Shown here: positions 59,385 to 64,000 of the stretch, in pieces | How positions within the stretch are numbered: position 1 is the stretch's first letter | Layout: every line of letters starts with the position of its first letter | Assembly (NCBI RefSeq): GCF_008245225.1 | Contig: NZ_VTAW01000001.1 | Location: 124,001 to 188,000, forward strand | Length of the DNA: 64,000 nt | Direction of reading: 5' to 3' | From: Natrialba swarupiae | GTDB taxonomy: Archaea > Halobacteriota > Halobacteria > Halobacteriales > Natrialbaceae | Translations under genes and position numbers: made by a program | The notes under the pieces: model-generated | What the model was told of the DNA's origin: nothing | Database searches by the model: none | The model's input: the letters and a program-made list of their open reading frames with translations, nothing else

Positions 59385-61271
59385 GTGACTCGAACGGTGA
59401 ACCCCGAGCGGATCTTCGAGGCGTTTCCCGCGCCGACCTACCGCGGGAACCAGGAGCAGGCCCTCCGAGACATTCGAGACGCCTTCGCGGCCGGCAACGA
59501 CGTCGTCCTCGTGCGCGCGCCGACGGGGAGTGGCAAGTCCCTGCTCGCTCGAGCCGTCGCCGGCTGTGCCCGGACCGTCGAGGAAGCCGAGCCGAGTGAA
59601 GCGTCGGGGGCGTACTACACGACGCCGCAGGTCTCACAACTGGACGATGTGGCGTCGGACGACCTGCTCTCGGATCTGAACGTCATCCGCGGGAAGTCGA
59701 ACTACAGTTGCATCCTCCCGGAGGAGCGAAACACGCCGGTCAATCAGGCCCCCTGCGTCCGCGAACGTGGCTACGACTGTTCGGTCAAACACCGCTGTCC
59801 GTACTTTTCGGACCGGGCGATCGCCTCGAACCGCGAAATCGCAGCGATGACGCTCGCGTACTTCATGCAGACCGCGGGAAGCGAGGTCTTTCGCAGACGC
59901 GATGTGGTCGTGATTGATGAGGCCCACGGCCTCGCGGAGTGGGCCGAAATGTACGCGACGATCCAGTTGGGTCCTCGGACCGTACCGTTCTGGGACGAGC
60001 TTCGCGTCCCCGAGGTCGACCGCGTCGAGCGGGCGGTGCGCTACGCCGAGAACCTCGCCCAGACCTGCGGCCGCCGGAAGGACGACCTGCTCGCCCAGGA
60101 GGCGCTTTCGCCCGCGGAGGTCCGCGAGCGCGACCGCCTCCAGGAGCTCATCGGCGAGCTCGAGTGGTTCGTCTCGGACTACCGCGACCCGGAGAGTCCG
60201 ACGACGTGGCTCGTCGACCAGTCCGAGCCTGCGGGGAGCGCTCGAGGGCGGGACGGCGACGGAAGCGAAGGCGACGATCGAGAAGGCGAGGACGACACGG
60301 GCGGCCCGCTGACGATCAAACCGATGAACCCCGAGAAGTACCTCGCCCACACCGTCTGGGACCGCGGAAACAAGTTCGCCCTGCTGTCGGCGACGATTTT
60401 GAACAAGGAGGCGTTCTGCCGGCAGGTCGGCCTCGAGCCCTCGGCCGTCGCCCTCGTCGACGTCGGGCACACGTTCCCCGTCGAGAACCGGCCGCTGTAC
60501 GACGTCACGCAGGGGAAGATGACCTACGAGCACCGCGGGGAGACGATCCCGAAGATCGCCCGCACGATCGTCCGGGTCATGCAGGCCCACCCCGACGAGA
60601 AGGGGCTCGTCCACGCTCACTCCTACGACATCCAGGAGCAACTCGCCGACCTCCTCGCGGATTTCGGCGTCGGCGACCGGATCCGGACCCACGACCGCGA
60701 CGGCCGCGACGCCGACTTAGAGGAGTGGAAAGCCAGCGACGACCCCGACGTCTTTCTCTCGGTGAAAATGGAGGAAGCGCTCGATCTCAAAGGGGACCTC
60801 TGTCGGTTCCAGGTCATCTGCAAGGCCCCGTTCCTCAATACCAGCGACTCCCGCGTCGCCCACCGACTCGAGGAGGGGCAGTGGGCCTGGTACTTCCGGT
60901 CGGCGCTGCGGACGGTCATCCAGGCCTGCGGCCGCGTGATCCGTGCCCCCGACGACTACGGGGCGACCTACCTCGCGGACTCGAGCCTGCTCGATTGCTT
61001 CGAGCGCGCGCGGACGGACATGCCCGACTGGTTCGCCGACCAGGTCGATCGGATGAAACGGCCGTCGCTTCCGGAGTTCGAGCCGCGAGCGGCGCTCGAG
61101 GCGACGTCGACTCGAGGCGGACGGGGTCGCAGTACCGGAACGAGCGCGAGTGCAGGCAGCGCAAACGGTGATTCCGGATCGTCGGACGGTCGCGGCGGGC
61201 GCTCGCGGCGTCGATCCCGTCGGTCCTCGGGCTCGAGTCCGCTGGCGGACGTCTGGGACACCGACGGATAG
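59385..61271 (+). CDS. XPD/DinG-like superfamily 2 helicase with Fe-S cysteines
   Basis: A 628-residue helicase. Motif I is VLVRAPTGSGKSLLARAVAG (Walker A), motif II VVVIDEAHGLAEWAEMYAT, motif VI IQACGRVIRAPDDYGATYL. Four Cys between motifs Ia and II (NYSC, APC, YDC, RCPYF) are where XPD and DinG hold their [4Fe-4S] cluster. The last 70 residues are Arg/Gly/Ser-rich (RGGRSRRRSRRSSGSS), an unusual basic tail for a haloarchaeal protein, likely for nucleic-acid binding. The GTG at 59385 opens it; the GTG at 59397 (NPERIFEAF) is an equally good start. It likely serves DNA repair. Confidence 0.88.
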   Translation: MTRTVNPERIFEAFPAPTYRGNQEQALRDIRDAFAAGNDVVLVRAPTGSGKSLLARAVAGCARTVEEAEPSEASGAYYTTPQVSQLDDVASDDLLSDLNVIRGKSNYSCILPEERNTPVNQAPCVRERGYDCSVKHRCPYFSDRAIASNREIAAMTLAYFMQTAGSEVFRRRDVVVIDEAHGLAEWAEMYATIQLGPRTVPFWDELRVPEVDRVERAVRYAENLAQTCGRRKDDLLAQEALSPAEVRERDRLQELIGELEWFVSDYRDPESPTTWLVDQSEPAGSARGRDGDGSEGDDREGEDDTGGPLTIKPMNPEKYLAHTVWDRGNKFALLSATILNKEAFCRQVGLEPSAVALVDVGHTFPVENRPLYDVTQGKMTYEHRGETIPKIARTIVRVMQAHPDEKGLVHAHSYDIQEQLADLLADFGVGDRIRTHDRDGRDADLEEWKASDDPDVFLSVKMEEALDLKGDLCRFQVICKAPFLNTSDSRVAHRLEEGQWAWYFRSALRTVIQACGRVIRAPDDYGATYLADSSLLDCFERARTDMPDWFADQVDRMKRPSLPEFEPRAALEATSTRGGRGRSTGTSASAGSANGDSGSSDGRGGRSRRRSRRSSGSSPLADVWDTDG

Positions 61272-61960
61272 CGGTCGCTGGCAAAGCGGCGTCGTGGGTG
61301 TGATCGACTCGTCGCTCGCACTTGTCACTCGTACTCGCACTCGAGCGAGAGTGCAATTGCGAGGAACGGTGTGTTATCGTGGCGACGGGTATTGGTGGAC
61401 GATTGATGGGTGATCGATTTCGACGTGAGATCGACGAGGAGTACGCTGCTTACACTGGCGGCGAGGATTTCCACAGCCTCCCCAGCCGACTCGCTCGCTT
61501 CGCTCGCTCGTCCCTCGCGTGACTTCGAGCCGCGTTCTCACTGGTTGTTCGCCGCGGATCAGCACGCGCCACCGCGGCGGTGAATTGGTTACTTCGAACG
61601 AAAGGTGGTAGAAGAGGTTCATGGCAGGCATCGCGATCACCGACGTTGCCACGAGGACGGCGAAGACCACCGCGATGACCGTCTCTCGCCTCTGGCACAA
61701 CCGGTCCAACCGGTCAGTATCCTAACGTTCTTTACGGATGATTGCGTACCCAATGAATGCGCACGAAAGTGCGCTGAGCCGGAGTGGCAAGCGTCCAACA
61801 AGCACTCCGGCTCGTAACACCGCCCCCGCGTCGCGGGAGCAATCCATCATTGACGTTGGCGAAATAAAGATGTGCCGACGTCCCGCCGGACCAGGAGCGT
61901 TGCATCCGGTTTGTCGCTGGGTTGCGTTCCGCCGCGTCGGGGTCTATAGAGCAGAGAAAC
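61272..61960. other. Gap with a decayed micro-ORF
   Basis: About 690 nt. The only structured part is the hydrophobic frame at 61608-61700 on the minus strand, a relative of the micro-ORF at 62424-62513 (see that entry). The short frames elsewhere are Arg/Ser-rich shadows. No tRNA or terminator noticed. AT content rises near 61737-61760. Confidence 0.4.
61608..61700 (-). pseudogene. Probable decayed copy of the hydrophobic micro-ORF
   Basis: Encodes ETVIAVVFAVLVATSVIAMP then AMNLFYH, clearly the same peptide as at 62424-62513 with about 80 percent similar bases. No ATG precedes it (only TTG codons), and the stop codon TAG of the sister is TAC here, so the frame runs on into non-coding sequence. 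It looks like a copy that lost both ends. Confidence 0.5.
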
Positions 61961-62140
61961 ATGGCCTCGAGAATAACCATTCACTGCGATTGCGGAACCG
62001 ACCTCCGCGCGACGACGACCGACGGACCGGTCACCTGTCCCGATTGTGAGTCGACGTTCGCCGCGAGAATCATCCACCTTCCCGACGATCACGATGCATC
62101 CAGCTATTTCAACGGTACTCACACGTGTCGCGGCCCGTGA
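61961..62140 (+). CDS. Small zinc-ribbon protein (59 aa)
   Basis: A 59-residue protein starting MASRITIHCDCGTDLRATTT, then CPDCESTFAARIIHLPDDHD. Two Cys pairs (CDC, CPDC) make a mini zinc ribbon; a Cys near the end (THTCRGP) may add a ligand. The ATG at 61961 is preferred over an upstream start 13 codons earlier. Its 3' end overlaps the next gene by 47 nt in another frame, an unusually long overlap. Confidence 0.6.
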   Translation: MASRITIHCDCGTDLRATTTDGPVTCPDCESTFAARIIHLPDDHDASSYFNGTHTCRGP

Positions 62141-62312
62141 TGAGTGTGACCGAACGGCGTTGCCGCCGCTGTACGAGGTCGTCGACCCCGGCGCGCTGAC
62201 CGCGGTGATCGAGTCGGACGCGGCCGTCACCGTCCGCTTTGCGTACGCCGGCTACCGCGTCGTGATCGACACCGAGCCGCTCGAGGTGGAGGTGATCGAC
62301 GAGGAACGCTGA
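62094..62312 (+). CDS. HalOD1 output-domain protein (72 aa)
   Basis: A 72-residue stand-alone HalOD1 domain: HPAISTVLTRVAARDECDRT, ALPPLYEVVDPGALTAVIES, then VTVRFAYAGYRVVIDTEPLE. HalOD1 domains end many haloarchaeal signalling proteins and also occur alone, as here; their binding partner is unknown. The start at 62094 lies inside the zinc-ribbon gene. No later start codon leaves the domain whole, which supports the overlap. The two may be co-translated. Confidence 0.75.
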   Translation: MHPAISTVLTRVAARDECDRTALPPLYEVVDPGALTAVIESDAAVTVRFAYAGYRVVIDTEPLEVEVIDEER

Positions 62313-62423
62313 CGACACAGAACCGCAGTGTAGCCGATTCGATGGCTCCCAGTACACCCGTCAATGCGGACTGGAGAGTACACTCGTGAGGGTCGCGCTG
62401 TACGCCGACGAGCGCGGACCCGA

Positions 62424-62513
62424 CTAGAAGAGATGCATCGCGGGCATCGCGATCATCGACGTCGCCATGAGGACGGCGAAGATCACCGCGATGAACTTGT
62501 TCCGTCTGTTCAT
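62424..62513 (-). CDS. Hydrophobic micropeptide (29 aa)
   Basis: A 29-residue frame with start and stop: MNRRNKFIAVIFAVLMATSM then IAMPAMHLF. It has a basic N-terminus and one membrane-spanning core. A related decayed copy lies at 61608-61700, and conservation of the peptide through mostly synonymous differences argues that it was translated. It resembles either a truncated signal peptide or the short membrane peptides of type I toxin systems. No promoter is obvious. It is shorter than gene finders accept. Confidence 0.5.
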   Translation of the reverse strand: MNRRNKFIAVIFAVLMATSMIAMPAMHLF

Positions 62514-62634
62514 ACAGCCCCCTTGTGTCTCCGGGAGCATGAATCTCACGACCGCCGGCCTGTCGCGGTGGCGGTCCGCTTCCCTGGAGCAACCCCGTAG
62601 TCCGCCCGTCGAACCTCGCGTCTTCCCGTCGCAC

Positions 62635-63771
62635 TCACTCGAGTCGCGCGTCGATCACGCAGTGGGCCACGCCGGCGCTGTGACTTTTCACCCGGCGCTT
62701 CTCGAGCACCTCGAGCGTCCGTCCCGCGTCGGCGGCGTCGACGGCCCGCTCGAGGCGCTCGAGTGGCCGCTCCCAGAGTCGTGACTCGGGGGTCGCCTCG
62801 TGGTAGTGGACGACGCCACCGGAGACGAGCGCCTCGAGTGCGTGGGGGAGAAACTCGTGGGCCTCGGCCGTACGTTCGCCGTGGCCGCGTTCGTCCGTCC
62901 CGTCCGAACTACCGTAGTAGCCCATGACCACCCGGTCGGCCTCCACCCGCTCCGCGAGGTCCCGACAGTCGGTCATGTAGGCGTCGACCCGGTCGGGAAC
63001 GTCGTTCAACATCGCGTTCTCGAGGAGGTAGCGAAACGCCGTCGGGTTCAGTTCGGTTGCCGTGACCCGTGCGCCGGCTCGAGCCATCGGGAGCGTAAAG
63101 TAGCCGATACCGGCGAACATGTCGAACACCCGTTCGTCGGCCTCGACGATCTCGCCCATGCGAGCGCGTTCGGCCTGATTTCCGGGCGAGAACATCACCG
63201 CCGCGGGATCGAGTCCGTAGCGCGTGCCGTGTTCGGTGTGAATGGTCTCCGTATCCGACTCGCCGGCGAGCAACCGCGTCCGGGGCTCGCGGTAGGTACC
63301 CGCCGTCCCGTCGTTTTCGATCCCCTCGTCGGCCAGCACGCTGTCGGCCTCGCCGTGGAGTTCGAGCAGCGCCTCGGCGAGCCCCGTCTCGTCGGGGCAA
63401 TCGTCGGGAACCGAGACGACCACGACGGAGCCGATCACGGCCCACGATCCCGGCGCGGCGGCCAGAGCGTCCTCGTCCCAGCCCCGCTCGGCGAGCAGGT
63501 CCTCGAGATCCGAACTTCGGGGCTCGGGATCGACCTGCCGGACGACCTCGAGCACCTCGGTTGCCGCCGGCGGGTCCGTCACCGGGAGCGCGACCCGGTC
63601 GGGGCCGTCCTCGCGCACCCGCCTCGAGTCGTCGTAGATCCCCTCGGTACGGAGCGATTCGATCGCCGCCTCCGCGCGAGGTTTGCCGACGATGGCCGCG
63701 AGCGGGGCATCGATATCCGCGTCGGACGGCGACGACTCGAGTCGATCCCCGTCAACCGCCCCGTCACGCAT
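62635..63771 (-). CDS. Trm5/Taw2-type tRNA methyltransferase or wyosine enzyme
   Basis: A 378-residue class I SAM enzyme. The catalytic half has VFDMFAGIGYFTLPMARAGA (motif I), VTATELNPTAFRYLLENAML and VVMGYYGSSDG, the last similar to the Trm5/Taw2 motif IV region (N/D-x-P is replaced by MGYYG, typical of Taw2, which transfers the aminocarboxypropyl group to tRNA-Phe G37). The N-terminal part (about residues 1-150) is a haloarchaeal extension. The context fits: a ribosome-related NMD3 gene precedes it with an 8-nt overlap. Choice between Taw2 and Trm5 rests on MGYYG and is moderately sure. Confidence 0.82.
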   Translation of the reverse strand: MRDGAVDGDRLESSPSDADIDAPLAAIVGKPRAEAAIESLRTEGIYDDSRRVREDGPDRVALPVTDPPAATEVLEVVRQVDPEPRSSDLEDLLAERGWDEDALAAAPGSWAVIGSVVVVSVPDDCPDETGLAEALLELHGEADSVLADEGIENDGTAGTYREPRTRLLAGESDTETIHTEHGTRYGLDPAAVMFSPGNQAERARMGEIVEADERVFDMFAGIGYFTLPMARAGARVTATELNPTAFRYLLENAMLNDVPDRVDAYMTDCRDLAERVEADRVVMGYYGSSDGTDERGHGERTAEAHEFLPHALEALVSGGVVHYHEATPESRLWERPLERLERAVDAADAGRTLEVLEKRRVKSHSAGVAHCVIDARLE

Positions 63772-64000
63772 CGCTTTCGTCACCCTCGGGCGGGTTCGCG
63801 TACGGATCGTAGGGCTCGTTCGCGTCGGCATCGTCGCCCGCGCCCGGATCCGAATCCGGGAGGACGTGCAGTCCGACGCGACTCTTCAGGACGGGAACCG
63901 TCTCCGCGTCGGGATCGAAGTACTCCGGTCGGGCAACCGTCTTCGCCTGATACGTCTCGGGGTCGAGTACCTGAACGGCGTTTTCGTCCTCGACCGTGAC
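63764..64000 (-). CDS. NMD3-like protein, C-terminal part (cut by window edge)
   Basis: 78 codons read from the right edge to the stop at 63764: AVQVLDPETYQAKTVARPEY, FDPDAETVPVLKSRVGLHVL, then a hydrophilic tail DANEPYDPYANPPEGDESDA. This matches the C-terminus of archaeal NMD3-related proteins, which in eukaryotes export the large ribosomal subunit and in archaea are presumed to aid ribosome assembly. The N-terminal zinc-ribbon part lies outside the window. It overlaps the start of the Taw2/Trm5 gene by 8 nt, so the two are coupled. Confidence 0.75.
   Translation of the reverse strand, partial: VTVEDENAVQVLDPETYQAKTVARPEYFDPDAETVPVLKSRVGLHVLPDSDPGAGDDADANEPYDPYANPPEGDESDA

Noticed and set aside
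62227-62634. 136-codon minus-strand frame covering the micropeptide
   Set aside because: It is a different frame from the micropeptide, is basic and His/Arg-rich, and has no conserved features.

Overview
The window looks like chromosomal DNA of an extremely halophilic archaeon (class Halobacteria, probably Natrialbales). The grounds are high GC, very acidic predicted proteins, constant use of the hexamer CTCGAG, TATA-type promoters 25-33 nt upstream of start codons with little or no leader, Tat-dependent lipoprotein signals, a family-D DNA polymerase large subunit, HalOD1 and DUF57xx/DUF7130-type haloarchaeal proteins, and archaeal-type heme and tRNA-modification genes. The genus is an inference.

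Layout. 0.1-7.1 kb: SpoIIM-like membrane protein, FkbM methyltransferase, PQQ-type beta-propeller Tat protein, secreted and membrane unknowns, and an ArsR-type regulator. 7.3-19.5 kb: an amino-acid, S-adenosylhomocysteine and transport block. It holds mtaD, a trpB-serA operon, a divergent operon of an amidase-like protein plus a complete LIV-type ABC importer, and ahcY. This is the most unusual part of the window. The amidase-like protein has Ala at the catalytic Cys position, and LivG has lost the LSGGQ signature. An IS1341-type scar lies in the same operon region. 19.6-26.6 kb: an unknown anchored protein, then a five-gene peptide/solute (Opp/Dpp) ABC transporter operon. 26.9-33.1 kb: a PPC-domain protein and polC (DP2), which carries two inteins on either side of its catalytic CDGDED motif. 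33.2-41.7 kb: rubredoxin-like proteins, ketopantoate reductase, an FMN-reductase remnant, NifU, a RecJ-like DHH phosphoesterase, and a translationally coupled NDUFA9-like/DUF4166/YndJ operon.

41.7-50.7 kb: a tetrapyrrole cluster (hemC-cobA-hemD operon, hemL, hemB) interleaved with a truncated haemoglobin and an ammonium transporter fused to its own PII protein. 50.8-58.8 kb: a Tat lipoprotein, L-asparaginase, a ferredoxin with probable [3Fe-4S] and [4Fe-4S] sites, a PHP phosphoesterase and several short haloarchaeal families. 59-64 kb: an aberrant tRNA-like element next to G-rich degenerate repeats, an XPD/DinG-like Fe-S helicase, an overlapping zinc-ribbon/HalOD1 pair flanked by two related hydrophobic micro-ORFs, a Trm5/Taw2-type tRNA methyltransferase, and the C-terminus of an NMD3-like protein running off the right edge.

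Four copies of an ~81-nt hairpin repeat with conserved ends (ATACGG..TTRCTGT / ACAG..CCGTAT) are scattered through the window, mostly directly after stop codons. The best candidates for undescribed biology are the trpB-serA / inactive-amidase / asymmetric LIV-importer module, the repeat family, the tRNA-like element and the paired micropeptides.
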